Shown one piece after another: positions 33,342 through 41,577 of a stretch of DNA of 64,000 nt (positions within the stretch are counted from its first letter, which is position 1; every line of letters starts with the position of its first letter). Position numbers and translations under genes: made by a program. The stretch spans positions 1 through 64,000 of the forward strand of contig JAKSLA010000014.1 of NCBI GenBank assembly GCA_024401455.1. Direction: 5' to 3'. The notes below the pieces were generated by a model. That model worked only from the letters and a program-made list of their open reading frames with translations. It searched no databases and was not told the DNA's origin. The stretch is from Paludibacteraceae bacterium. GTDB lineage: Bacteria; Bacteroidota; Bacteroidia; Bacteroidales; Paludibacteraceae.

Positions 33342-34259
33342 TTATTCAATCGTTCTGATGTCGTATGGAGTTTTCTGATATACGAAGTAGTTCAACCAGT
33401 TGGAGAACAAAAGGTTGGCGTGTCCTCTCCATCTTACCAGTGGGCCCAAGTCAGGATTGTCTTCTTTGTAATAATTCTGAGGAATTTCGATAGGGAGTCC
33501 CTTGCCCAAGTCTCTTCTATATTCTCCGTCCAACGTGAGAGGGGAATATTCTGCGTGGCCGGTCACGAACAATTGGCGTCCGCCGTTGGCCAAGACCATG
33601 AAGACGCCTGCCTCGTCAGATTCCGACATGATTTGCAGTTTGTCGCATTTCTCAATGTCCTCACGTCTCACCTCCGAGTGGCGGCTGTGGGGAACGTAGA
33701 ACACATCGTCGAAGCCTCTGAAAATTGGATTCATCGGGTCGGATACCGTATGTTTGAATACGCCGAACATCTTCTTGTTCAACTGATATTTAGGGATGTT
33801 GTAAAAGTGGTATAGGCCAGCCTGGGCGGCCCAACAGATGAAGAGGGTGGAGGTCACGTGCGTCTTTGACCAGTCGAAAATCTCCATGATCTCTTCCCAA
33901 TAGTTGACCTCTTCGAAGTCCATGTTTTCAACAGGAGCCCCCGTGATGATCATGCCGTCGTATTTTTGCTCGCGCAATGAATCGAATGTCTTGTAGAAGG
34001 CCATCATGTGTTCGATCGGCGTATTCTTGGGCGTATGACTCTTGATTTGCAGAAAGTCGATTTCAATCTGCAAAGGAGAGTTGGAGAGCAGTCTTATCAA
34101 GTCTGTCTCTGTCGTTATTTTTAGGGGCATCAGGTTGAGGATGATGATCTTCAGCGGTCTGATGTCTTGCAAGGATGCCTCTTGCGAATCTTTCACAAAG
34201 ATGTTCTCTTGCTTCAAGATCTCGATAGCGGGTAAATTGCTTGGTATATTTAGTGGCAT
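33342..34259 (-). CDS. metA: Homoserine O-acyltransferase MetA, probably acetyl-CoA dependent
   Basis: A 305-residue MetA of the glutamine-amidotransferase-like fold. The nucleophile is Cys 142 ([10 protein letters not shown]), with the catalytic His in the RHSEV and [10 protein letters not shown] regions. Position 111 is Glu ([10 protein letters not shown]). In this family Glu 111 marks acetyl-CoA use and Gly 111 succinyl-CoA use, so the product is likely O-acetylhomoserine although databases often write succinyltransferase. It opens methionine synthesis in the cytosol. A minus-strand promoter and a structured leader precede it. Confidence 0.92.
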   Translation of the reverse strand: MPLNIPSNLPAIEILKQENIFVKDSQEASLQDIRPLKIIILNLMPLKITTETDLIRLLSNSPLQIEIDFLQIKSHTPKNTPIEHMMAFYKTFDSLREQKYDGMIITGAPVENMDFEEVNYWEEIMEIFDWSKTHVTSTLFICWAAQAGLYHFYNIPKYQLNKKMFGVFKHTVSDPMNPIFRGFDDVFYVPHSRHSEVRREDIEKCDKLQIMSESDEAGVFMVLANGGRQLFVTGHAEYSPLTLDGEYRRDLGKGLPIEIPQNYYKEDNPDLGPLVRWRGHANLLFSNWLNYFVYQKTPYDIRTIE

Positions 34260-34284
34260 GTCCTATTTTGTTTTTTGTTAAATC

Positions 34285-34338
34285 GGAGCCGTTTTGCTCA
34301 GAAATCGGAGGGCTCCTTCAAATATGGGTACAAAGTTA
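34285..34338 (-). promoter_or_regulatory. metA -7 element and structured leader
   Basis: CAAAGTTA at 34331-34338 reads TAACTTTG on the minus strand. In the leader, GGAGCC (34285-34290) pairs with GGCTCC (34311-34316), and AATCGGAG occurs twice (34281-34288 and 34303-34310). No known methionine riboswitch class was recognised. Confidence 0.5.
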
Positions 34339-34361
34339 CTAAAAAAATGGATTTTTATCGG

Positions 34362-34390
34362 TTGAACTCTTTGATTAAGTTGTATCTTTG
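34362..34390 (+). promoter_or_regulatory. Promoter of ruvX
   Basis: TTG (34362-34364) and TATCTTTG (34383-34390) with 18-nt spacing; short leader to ATG 34407. Confidence 0.7.
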
Positions 34391-34406
34391 TGGGCAAAGT
34401 TAAAGT

Positions 34407-34832
34407 ATGGGAAGAATTCTTGCGATAGATTATGGTCAGAAACGTGTCGGAATAGCCGTTACTGACCCTTGTAAAATCATAGCAAATGGCTTGACGACGG
34501 TTAATTCGGGTGAGATTTTCAATTTCCTCACCGAATATTTCCAAAAGGAATCGGTAGAGTTGGTTGTTGTGGGGCATCCGCGGCAGATGAATTACGAGGA
34601 TTCCGCCTCGATGCGTCTGATAGAGCCCTTTGTTCGTGGTTTCAAAAAGAAGTTTCCGACGATTCCTGTTCAGATGGTGGACGAGCGTTTCACCTCCGTT
34701 TTGGCGCACCAAGCCATGTTGGACGGAGGGTTGAAGAAGAAGGCACGTCAGAACAAGGCGTTGGTCGATGAGATTAGTGCAACCATCATTTTGCAGTCCT
34801 ATATGGAGAGTCAACGCAACTCTTTTTTGTAG
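34407..34832 (+). CDS. ruvX: RuvX/YqgF family RNase H-fold nuclease
   Basis: A 141-residue YqgF protein: RILAIDYGQKRVGIAVTD with first catalytic Asp, VELVVVGHPRQMN, the QMVDERFTSVLAHQAM block with second acid residues, and KKARQNKALVDEISATIIL. It is named a putative Holliday junction resolvase, while evidence in E. coli points to 16S rRNA 5' end processing. It is followed after 35 nt by def, so translation-linked context fits the rRNA role. Confidence 0.9.
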   Translation: MGRILAIDYGQKRVGIAVTDPCKIIANGLTTVNSGEIFNFLTEYFQKESVELVVVGHPRQMNYEDSASMRLIEPFVRGFKKKFPTIPVQMVDERFTSVLAHQAMLDGGLKKKARQNKALVDEISATIILQSYMESQRNSFL

Positions 34833-34867
34833 GAATGAATATATAGTGACAATAAATAAATGAAAAT

Positions 34868-35419
34868 ATGATTTATCCAATTACAATCTATGGTCATCCT
34901 GTATTGAGACAGGAAACGACTGATATTACAAAGGATTATCCTAACTTGAAACAGTTGATTGACGATATGTTTTTGACAATGTATCGTGCTGATGGAGTGG
35001 GGCTTGCTGCTCCTCAAATCAATCTTTCCATTCGTCTTTTTGTTGTGGACCTCAATATTTTGGCCGATGATGAACCTCAATACAAAGGATTCAAGAAGGC
35101 GTTTATCAATCCTCGCATCGTTGAGCGTAGCGAAGAGATGGTCTCTGGCGAGGAGGGCTGCTTGAGTTTGCCGGGTGTGAATGAGTCGGTTAAGCGTTCA
35201 AAGAAGATTAGAATCCAATATTTGAACGAGAACTTCGAGGAGTGTGACGAGGAGTACGAGGATTTCAAGGCGAGAGTTATCCAACACGAGTATGACCACT
35301 TGGAAGGTATGGTCTTCATTGATCACATCTCTCCGATCCGTCGTCAGATGAATCGTTCTAAATTGTCTAATATGGCCAAGGGCAAGGTCCGTTGCCGTTA
35401 CGCTGTGAAGACGGTTTGA
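34868..35419 (+). CDS. def: Peptide deformylase
   Basis: A 183-residue deformylase removing the formyl group from nascent proteins. All three motifs are intact: GVGLAAPQI, EEGCLSLPG (metal Cys) and QHEYDHLEG (two metal His and catalytic Glu). Slightly longer than the E. coli enzyme through a central insertion (ILADDEPQYKGFKKA), common in Bacteroidetes. It is cotranscribed with ruvX, and a terminator follows. Confidence 0.96.
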   Translation: MIYPITIYGHPVLRQETTDITKDYPNLKQLIDDMFLTMYRADGVGLAAPQINLSIRLFVVDLNILADDEPQYKGFKKAFINPRIVERSEEMVSGEEGCLSLPGVNESVKRSKKIRIQYLNENFEECDEEYEDFKARVIQHEYDHLEGMVFIDHISPIRRQMNRSKLSNMAKGKVRCRYAVKTV

Positions 35420-35432
35420 TGAAAATACAGGG

Positions 35433-35463
35433 GAGGCGGTGGATTCATCGCCTCTTTTTTTCT
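35433..35463 (+). terminator. Intrinsic terminator after def
   Basis: GAGGCG (35433-35438) / CGCCTC (35449-35454) followed by seven or more T. Confidence 0.85.
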
Positions 35464-35484
35464 TACTTATAATTTTGATAGGAT

Positions 35485-35757
35485 ATGAAGGATTTGATAG
35501 CGTTGAAGAACGACTTGCATGAGGGAAAACTCGATGAGGTTGTCGCTCAGTTGGAAGAGTATGTTGCCGTGCATAAGGATTCGGCCGAGGCCTATTTCCT
35601 TTTAGGCAACGCTTACCGCAAGATGGAGAATTGGGAGATGGCGTTGAACTATTATCAGGAGTCGATGGATTTGGATCCGGATGGTCCTGCCACATTGGCC
35701 TACAATGCTACCATCGAAGTCTTGGAATTCTTCAACAAAGATATGTTCAACCAATAA
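35485..35757 (+). CDS. Small tetratricopeptide-repeat protein
   Basis: A 90-residue protein with about two TPR units: LEEYVAVHKDSAEAYFLLGN and AYRKMENWEMALNYYQESMD, followed by LDPDGPATLAY. No signal peptide, so it is cytosolic. TPRs mediate protein contacts; the partner is unknown. It follows the def terminator by about 25 nt and is convergent with the next gene. Confidence 0.85.
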   Translation: MKDLIALKNDLHEGKLDEVVAQLEEYVAVHKDSAEAYFLLGNAYRKMENWEMALNYYQESMDLDPDGPATLAYNATIEVLEFFNKDMFNQ

Positions 35758-35815
35758 TTGATGTTTGCTTGGCCGTTGATTCCATCCAATGGAAATGGTT
35801 GTTCCTCCTTGTGCT

Positions 35816-36844
35816 TTAATCGTTTACGATGACTTTTTTGCCTTTGATAATGTAGATTCCCGAAGGGAAATAGCCTAAATCGTTTGTTCCATGCCCGATT
35901 TTTCGGACGGTGGTTTCTCCCTTACTGCTGTAGATGTTGATTGTTTCGTCGTTGGACGAAATGATAAAGATATGGTGGCTTTGGACGAAGCAGGTGTGTT
36001 TCTGTTGCGCTTGGATTGGGGCACAATCGTTGGTCGGGTTGGCCAATCGAGGGAATGCGTTTTGTGTCCATAATACGAGGGAGTCCCCTTGAATTCCGTG
36101 GACGTATTCGTTTAGTTTTTGGCAGACCGTTCCATCGGTGAATTGTTCCGTCGTGGCGCTTGTGGCTGAGCCATTTCTGTTGCCGACACCGATGCTGCTT
36201 TTGTTGGGCTCGTAGAAGCAGTTATAGATGGAGGAAGCCTCGTTATAGCCTATGATGCCACTTTTGTAATTGCCTTGGACGTCGCAGAAGGAGTAGCAGT
36301 TGGTTAATGAGCAACCTCTTGCATTACCGATGATGCCCGACACGAAGTAGCCGAATATGTCGCCTTGCACATAGCAGTTGACGATGGTGGTGGAGTCGCC
36401 GTTTCCAACCAATCCCCCCACATAGTAGCCTCCGTGAAGATAGGCATCCTCAATGCCCACGTTGAGTATGGTCGCTTTTCTTGTCGCTCCGAACAATCCT
36501 CTGAAGTTCTCTACGGCAGAATCGACGTACAAGTTTTTGATTATGTGTCCGTTGCCATTGAAACGGCCTTGGTATTTCGTGCCGTAGTTTCCTTCGCCGA
36601 TAGGCATCCATTGGACGAATGTATTGCTCTCTTCGTCGCCATAGCAGATGCTGCTCAAGTCGATGTCCGTATGGAGGTCGGCGCATGCTTGGGGAAATCC
36701 GTTGTTCACCGTGTCTCTAAATTGAAGGAACTCTTCCAATGTATATAGTTGGAATGGCAGAGAAAGAGAACCATTCCCCTTCATTTGGGCCATTAGGAGA
36801 GTTGCGAAAAAACTGAGAGAGAAGGAGAGAAATGCTCTTTTCAT
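35816..36844 (-). CDS. Secreted GLUG-repeat-like protein with T9SS C-terminal domain
   Basis: A 342-residue protein with a signal peptide (MKRAFLSFSLSFFATLLMAQ). The central part has repeats of the type NGNGHIIKNLYV, FRGLFGATRKATILNVGI, YVGGLVGNGDSTTIVNCYV, which match the GLUG-like beta-helix pattern of Bacteroidetes surface proteins. The last 70 residues (INIYSSKGETTVRKI, then LGYFPSGIYIIKGKK) are a type A sorting domain of type IX secretion. So it is likely exported through the outer membrane and anchored outside. Function unknown, perhaps adhesion. Confidence 0.8.
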   Translation of the reverse strand: MKRAFLSFSLSFFATLLMAQMKGNGSLSLPFQLYTLEEFLQFRDTVNNGFPQACADLHTDIDLSSICYGDEESNTFVQWMPIGEGNYGTKYQGRFNGNGHIIKNLYVDSAVENFRGLFGATRKATILNVGIEDAYLHGGYYVGGLVGNGDSTTIVNCYVQGDIFGYFVSGIIGNARGCSLTNCYSFCDVQGNYKSGIIGYNEASSIYNCFYEPNKSSIGVGNRNGSATSATTEQFTDGTVCQKLNEYVHGIQGDSLVLWTQNAFPRLANPTNDCAPIQAQQKHTCFVQSHHIFIISSNDETINIYSSKGETTVRKIGHGTNDLGYFPSGIYIIKGKKVIVND

Positions 36845-36857
36845 TTTGTTCGATTGT

Positions 36858-36889
36858 TTTGGGCAAATGTACGGATTTTTTTAATTTTG
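36858..36889 (+). promoter_or_regulatory. Promoter of ispD
   Basis: TTTG (36858-36861) and TAATTTTG (36882-36889), 20-nt spacing. The short leader supports ATG 36910 as the start. Confidence 0.75.
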
Positions 36890-36909
36890 GAATCTATAAG
36901 ATTGTTGAA

Positions 36910-37581
36910 ATGAAGAAATATGCAATTATAGTGGCTGGCGGAAAAGGGTTGCGCATGGGGGCCGATTTGCCCAAGCAATTTATGCCGATAGCCGGTCGTC
37001 CATTGTTGATGCGTACGTTGGACGCATTTTTGAACCACGATGCCGAGTTGGTTTGTATCTTGGCTTTGCCGTTAGTGCAGATGGAGTATTGGGCAGATCT
37101 GTGCCGTCAATATTCAGTCGATTACTCAGAACGCGTGATTGTGGTCGAAGGTGGAGCCACTCGCTTCCATTCGGTAAAGAATGCCTTGGCTCGTGTGCCC
37201 GAAGGCGAGGAGTCGTTGGTGGCGGTACACGATGGTGTCCGTCCGTTTGTGTCGGAAGAGACGATAGCGGCCACCTATGCAGAGGCGGCTACGTCGGGTT
37301 GTGCCGTCCCTGTGGTGGATTCCGTGGATTCCGTACGAGAAATCACGGCCGGTGGAAATGTAGCACGCGACCGTTCCAAACTGAAGTTGGTGCAGACCCC
37401 TCAGACCTTCCGCTCTTCCATTTTGAAGGAAGCCTATCACCAGGAGTTTCGTGACACATTCACGGACGACGCAAGCGTGGTAGAGTCGGCTGGCTATAAG
37501 ATTACCTTGACGGTCGGTAATCGTGAAAACATTAAGATTACCACGCCTTTTGACCTTAAAGTGGCCGAGGTGCTGGTATAA
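36910..37581 (+). CDS. ispD: 2-C-methyl-D-erythritol 4-phosphate cytidylyltransferase
   Basis: About 223 residues from ATG 36910 (MKKYAIIVAGGKGLRMGADLP); the longer frame from 36832 includes the promoter. IspD features: VAGGKGLRMG nucleotide loop, LPKQFMPIAG, VHDGVRPFVS, VPVVDSVDSVRE and KLVQTPQTF. It makes CDP-methylerythritol in the non-mevalonate isoprenoid route. Cytosolic. recG follows after 130 nt. Confidence 0.95.
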   Translation: MKKYAIIVAGGKGLRMGADLPKQFMPIAGRPLLMRTLDAFLNHDAELVCILALPLVQMEYWADLCRQYSVDYSERVIVVEGGATRFHSVKNALARVPEGEESLVAVHDGVRPFVSEETIAATYAEAATSGCAVPVVDSVDSVREITAGGNVARDRSKLKLVQTPQTFRSSILKEAYHQEFRDTFTDDASVVESAGYKITLTVGNRENIKITTPFDLKVAEVLV

Positions 37582-37710
37582 TAGTGTTGTAAGAAAAAGG
37601 AAACGGAACTTAGGGAGATTGCTTTGTTCGCAAACGATTTCGGAGAGTGCCTAAGAATAAACAATAAAAAACCGAGGACTTTTTTATAGGTCCCACTTAA
37701 TTATACTGTC

Positions 37711-39822
37711 TTGTCTGAACTGTCGTCAAAAGAGATAACGTACCTTCCAGGCGTTGGCCCGAAGAAGGCTGCATTGCTGAAAAGTGAAATGGGCATCTCC
37801 TCCTATGAGGATATGCTCTACTATTTCCCTTATCGCTATGTGGACAGGAGTCGCTTTGTCAAGATTCGGGAAATCACCTCCGTGCTCTCTTTTGTTCAAA
37901 TTAAGGGTAAGATTGTCAAGGCAGATTTGATAGGAGAGGGGCGTAATCAGCGCTTGTCGTTGCAGTTTTTTGATGGAGAGGATACTATCGAACTTGTTTG
38001 GTTTAAGGGCGTGAAATTCGTCGCAGACAAGTATAAGGTAGGGCAGGAGTATGTGGCTTTCGGTAAGCCGACGGCTTTCAACGGACATCTGAACATTGTC
38101 CATCCGGAAATGGAGACACTCAACGAGGCTGCCTCCAAACAGCAGATGGGCGGTTTGCAGGGCTTGTATAACACGACGGAAAAGATGAAGTCGGGCTATC
38201 TGACTACTCGTGCCGTTCAGAAGATAATGATTTCCCTTTTTCAGGCCATTGGGAAATATCAGATGCCGGAGACATTGCCTGCCTATTTGATAGAGAAGTA
38301 TAATTTGATGTTGCTTTGTGATGCCATCTACAATATCCATTTTCCTAAGAATGAGCAGGCTTTGCGTAACGCTCAGTATCGACTGAAGTTGGAGGAGTTG
38401 TTTTACATTCAACTCAATATTTTACGCAGTGCCAACAACCGCACCAAGCGGTTCAAGGGCTTTGTCTTTGAGAACATAGGCTATTATTTTAATACATTTT
38501 ACAAGGAGCATATTCCATTTGAATTGACCGAGGCACAGAAGCGAGTGACGCGAGAGATTCGTGCCGATGTGCGTAGCGGACGCCAGATGAACCGCCTTTT
38601 GCAGGGGGATGTGGGAAGTGGTAAGACGCTTGTCGCTATGATGGTGATGCTGATGGCGCTTGACAATGGATTTCAAGCTTGCCTGATGGCTCCGACGGAG
38701 ATTTTGGCTACGCAGCACTATTCTTCCATTAGCGAGATGCTCTCTCCTTTAGGCATACGGGTGGAACTGCTGACGGGAAGTACGAAGCGTTCGGAACGGG
38801 CTGTGCTTCTTCCGTCGTTGGCCAATGGGGAAATTCAGATTGTAGTAGGAACGCACGCCCTGTTGGAGGACAATGTGGTCTTCGCAAACTTGGGTATGGC
38901 TATCATCGACGAGCAGCATCGTTTTGGAGTGGCGCAGCGTGCCCGTTTGTGGAGCAAGAATGTGCAGCCTCCTCATGTCTTGGTGATGACGGCAACGCCG
39001 ATTCCCCGCACTTTGGCGATGACACTCTACGGCGATTTGGATGTATCGGTCATAGACCAATTGCCGCCGGGCAGAAAGCCGATACAGACGATTCACCGTT
39101 ATGAGAATCATCGTGTGGGTTTGTATGATTTTCTGAAGAAGCAGATTGCCGAAGGGCGTCAGGCGTATATTGTCTATCCATTGATTCAAGAATCGGAAAA
39201 GTCTGATTATCAGAATTTGGAGTCGGGCTTTGAGCAGATAAAGCAGATATTTCCAGAACCGCAGTATCGGGTTTGTATGGTGCACGGCAAGATGAAGCCA
39301 GCCGAAAAGGACGAGCAGATGCAACTCTTTGCTTCGGGTGTGGCGAATATATTGGTGGCCACTACGGTGATAGAGGTGGGCGTGAATGTTCCCAATGCCT
39401 CTGTGATGGTGATAGAGAGTGCCGAACGTTTTGGACTTTCGCAGTTGCACCAGTTGCGTGGACGTGTGGGCCGAGGCGCAAGCCAGTCATTCTGTGTTTT
39501 GTTGACGTCGCCGAAACTCTCCGCGGAGAGCCGTCAGCGTATGGAGATCATGGTTCGAACGAATGACGGATTTGAAATATCCGAGGCCGACCTGAAGATG
39601 CGAGGCCCTGGTGATCTGGATGGAACGCAGCAGAGCGGCGTAGCTTTTAATATGAAGATTGCCAATCTTTCGACGGATGGTCAGATTCTGCAGATTGCGC
39701 GTGATATGGCGCAGAAGGTTTTGGAGGAAGATGCCGACCTTTCCCTTGAAAAGAATTATGTGTTGAACAAACACCTTGCCCAGCAGAACCGAGGGGTGGT
39801 CGGTTGGGGCGTGATATCTTAA
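37711..39822 (+). CDS. recG: ATP-dependent DNA helicase RecG
   Basis: A 703-residue RecG starting at TTG 37711: the frame is closed by a TAG at 37687 and no ATG lies before the conserved wedge start (YLPGVGPKKAALL). The wedge/OB domain is at residues about 1-240. Helicase motifs are QGDVGSGKT (Walker A), IIDEQHRFG (DExH), VMTATPIPRT, TTVIEVGVNVPNA and QLRGRVGRG, and the TRG region is near residue 620. Monomeric enzyme that remodels stalled forks and Holliday junctions. Confidence 0.95.
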   Translation: MSELSSKEITYLPGVGPKKAALLKSEMGISSYEDMLYYFPYRYVDRSRFVKIREITSVLSFVQIKGKIVKADLIGEGRNQRLSLQFFDGEDTIELVWFKGVKFVADKYKVGQEYVAFGKPTAFNGHLNIVHPEMETLNEAASKQQMGGLQGLYNTTEKMKSGYLTTRAVQKIMISLFQAIGKYQMPETLPAYLIEKYNLMLLCDAIYNIHFPKNEQALRNAQYRLKLEELFYIQLNILRSANNRTKRFKGFVFENIGYYFNTFYKEHIPFELTEAQKRVTREIRADVRSGRQMNRLLQGDVGSGKTLVAMMVMLMALDNGFQACLMAPTEILATQHYSSISEMLSPLGIRVELLTGSTKRSERAVLLPSLANGEIQIVVGTHALLEDNVVFANLGMAIIDEQHRFGVAQRARLWSKNVQPPHVLVMTATPIPRTLAMTLYGDLDVSVIDQLPPGRKPIQTIHRYENHRVGLYDFLKKQIAEGRQAYIVYPLIQESEKSDYQNLESGFEQIKQIFPEPQYRVCMVHGKMKPAEKDEQMQLFASGVANILVATTVIEVGVNVPNASVMVIESAERFGLSQLHQLRGRVGRGASQSFCVLLTSPKLSAESRQRMEIMVRTNDGFEISEADLKMRGPGDLDGTQQSGVAFNMKIANLSTDGQILQIARDMAQKVLEEDADLSLEKNYVLNKHLAQQNRGVVGWGVIS

Positions 39823-39909
39823 AGGCAGTAAGTAAGGTGTGGTCATACGTTTCGTGTAAGATAGCCGTCGTTCAAATATAGAGTTTTCTAAAGCGGCTTT
39901 TATGTCGTA

Positions 39910-40317
39910 TTACTTTAGGTGCAGCGGTAGGATGTATAGGCAGCGCACCGGTCTTGCGTCTTCAATGCCGGGCCTCCATTGAGGCATATTCTTGACGAAT
40001 TCAATGGCGGTGGAATCAACTTCGGCCTTTTGTGAACTTCTATATATTTCAGCCTCTCTCACGTATCCGTCATTCTCGATGATGAATTTTACAGCCACCT
40101 TCCCTTTTATCTTTTTGCCTTCAGCCGATAGCGGTGCTTGGAGGTTTTTCCCTATGTATTTGAGCAATGCTTGGTCACCCCCTTTGAAAGAGGGGTAGAT
40201 GTCTGGCGTGAGGTGTACAGGGTTCATCTTGGCCATGATCTCTCCAAATTGGTAGGCAAAGGCGGAAGGTGTGACCAACAATGAAAAGAGGAATATGGTG
40301 AATCTGATGTGTTTCAT
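39910..40317 (-). CDS. Periplasmic TonB C-terminal domain protein
   Basis: About 135 residues from ATG 40317, giving a signal peptide (MKHIRFTIFLFSLLVTPSAFA); the upstream frame to 40419 crosses a terminator. The body is one TonB-C domain: DIYPSFKGGDQALLKYIGKN, GKVAVKFIIENDGYVREAEI, WRPGIEDARPVRCLYILPLH. Unlike a true TonB there is no anchoring helix and Pro-rich linker, so it is a secreted stand-alone domain, a type frequent in Bacteroidetes. Function unknown. Confidence 0.8.
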   Translation of the reverse strand: MKHIRFTIFLFSLLVTPSAFAYQFGEIMAKMNPVHLTPDIYPSFKGGDQALLKYIGKNLQAPLSAEGKKIKGKVAVKFIIENDGYVREAEIYRSSQKAEVDSTAIEFVKNMPQWRPGIEDARPVRCLYILPLHLK

Positions 40318-40354
40318 TGACTTCGATGGTTTGTGTGAATATCTTTCGAATAAA

Positions 40355-40385
40355 AAAGCCCCGCTAACTAAGTTTGCAGGGCTTT
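40355..40385 (-). terminator. Intrinsic terminator of the O-methyltransferase gene
   Basis: AAAGCCC (40355-40361) / GGGCTTT (40379-40385) with extra inner GC pairs; the minus strand continues in a T-run. Confidence 0.85.
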
Positions 40386-40403
40386 CTTGAAAATGGAATA
40401 TCC

Positions 40404-41489
40404 TTATTTGAGCTTGCAAGCTACGATGCTGTGGCCTAAGCCAAGGTTGTCATAGATGGTGTCAACTTTCAAACCTGCGTCGTTGATGCAGCGAATCATG
40501 TCTTCAGAGTAGTACATCTTACTGTTACCATTGGCAAGAGCCGTGAAGTAAACGCTTGTTTGAGCCAAGCAGTAAGAAGCCGTTTCGAATTTTTGTCTGT
40601 CCCAGAATGTCTCCATGATGTAGAGAGTGGCGTTTCCGTCCATTGACTTGGCCGCTCTTGAAAGGATGCTGGTCACCTCCTCTTCAGAGAAGCAATCCAA
40701 GAATTGGCTCATCCAGATAGCGTCGAAGCCAGTTGGGAAAGGAACGTTCTTGTCGAGCAAGTTGGCTCCGTGTCCGAGGATGCGGTCTTCTCCGTCCATG
40801 CCCTTGACAGCGTTGCGCATCAATCCGATTTGTTGAGGCAAGTCCATGATTGTTACGACAACATTCGCGTCGTGGTGAACGCATTGAGTAGCCCAACGGC
40901 CTGTGTTTCCACCTACGTCCAAAAGGGTCTTAGGCTTCTTTGAAAAGACGATTTCCAAAGCTTGCTCGAATGAGTTGTCTGAGTAGAAGTGGTCGAAACC
41001 GAACCAACTCTTTTGCACTTGAGCAGGAAGAGAAGAAAGTCCTTCGTAGATGGTTGGCCAAGAACCGAACACCTTCAAGCCTTCAGGCTTTCCGTTGAGG
41101 AGAGCCTCTTCCAAGTTGAACATACCCAAGTAGTTGACATCATGATTGAATTCCATGTTGACGCGAGCCATCTTGTCGTTGATAAGGAACCAACCTGCTT
41201 TTGCCAAAAAGAATTTCTCGTCTTTTAGAAGTACGGTTCCTATGGTCAATGAAGACTCCAACAAGATTTGGACAGCATATTTGCTGAGTTTGGTCTTCTC
41301 TTTGATTTCATCAAGCGTTAAACCTTGTCTATTGTCGGAAAGCATGTCGAATATGCCGAACTTGACCATTAATCTGGAGATTTGGAACACGATAGGTCCG
41401 AATGCGATCTCTTGAGCCAAGCGTTGTGCTTGCAATGCTGTAAATCTCTCTTTGCCGTATATTTCCTTTTGAGGAGAATCTAGTTTCAT
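40404..41489 (-). CDS. SAM-dependent O-methyltransferase (dimerisation domain plus Methyltransf_2)
   Basis: A 361-residue enzyme. The N-terminal winged-helix/dimerisation part (residues about 20-115: VKFGIFDMLSDNRQGLTLDE, KYAVQILLESS) is followed by a Rossmann methyltransferase domain with TLLDVGGNTGRWA (SAM loop), VTIMDLPQQIGLMR and IWMSQFLDCFS. Similar enzymes methylate small aromatic or polyene molecules, and some occur in aryl-polyene clusters, but no such genes are adjacent here. Stands alone between two terminators. Confidence 0.85.
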   Translation of the reverse strand: MKLDSPQKEIYGKERFTALQAQRLAQEIAFGPIVFQISRLMVKFGIFDMLSDNRQGLTLDEIKEKTKLSKYAVQILLESSLTIGTVLLKDEKFFLAKAGWFLINDKMARVNMEFNHDVNYLGMFNLEEALLNGKPEGLKVFGSWPTIYEGLSSLPAQVQKSWFGFDHFYSDNSFEQALEIVFSKKPKTLLDVGGNTGRWATQCVHHDANVVVTIMDLPQQIGLMRNAVKGMDGEDRILGHGANLLDKNVPFPTGFDAIWMSQFLDCFSEEEVTSILSRAAKSMDGNATLYIMETFWDRQKFETASYCLAQTSVYFTALANGNSKMYYSEDMIRCINDAGLKVDTIYDNLGLGHSIVACKLK

Positions 41490-41536
41490 GATGCTGAATT
41501 TTTTGAGGGGGATAGCCCCTGGGGTTTATACATAAA

Positions 41537-41577
41537 AGGCGCAATAGGGTCGCAAAAAAACCATTGCGCTTGTTTTT
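41537..41577 (-). terminator. Intrinsic terminator of the porin gene
   Basis: GCGCAAT (41539-41545) / ATTGCGC (41563-41569), with flanking AAG/CTT pairing. Confidence 0.75.

Noticed and set aside
37590..37710. RNA gene between ispD and recG
   Set aside because: No stable fold or tRNA-like features; only a weak GGAC/GTCC pairing near 37670-37692.
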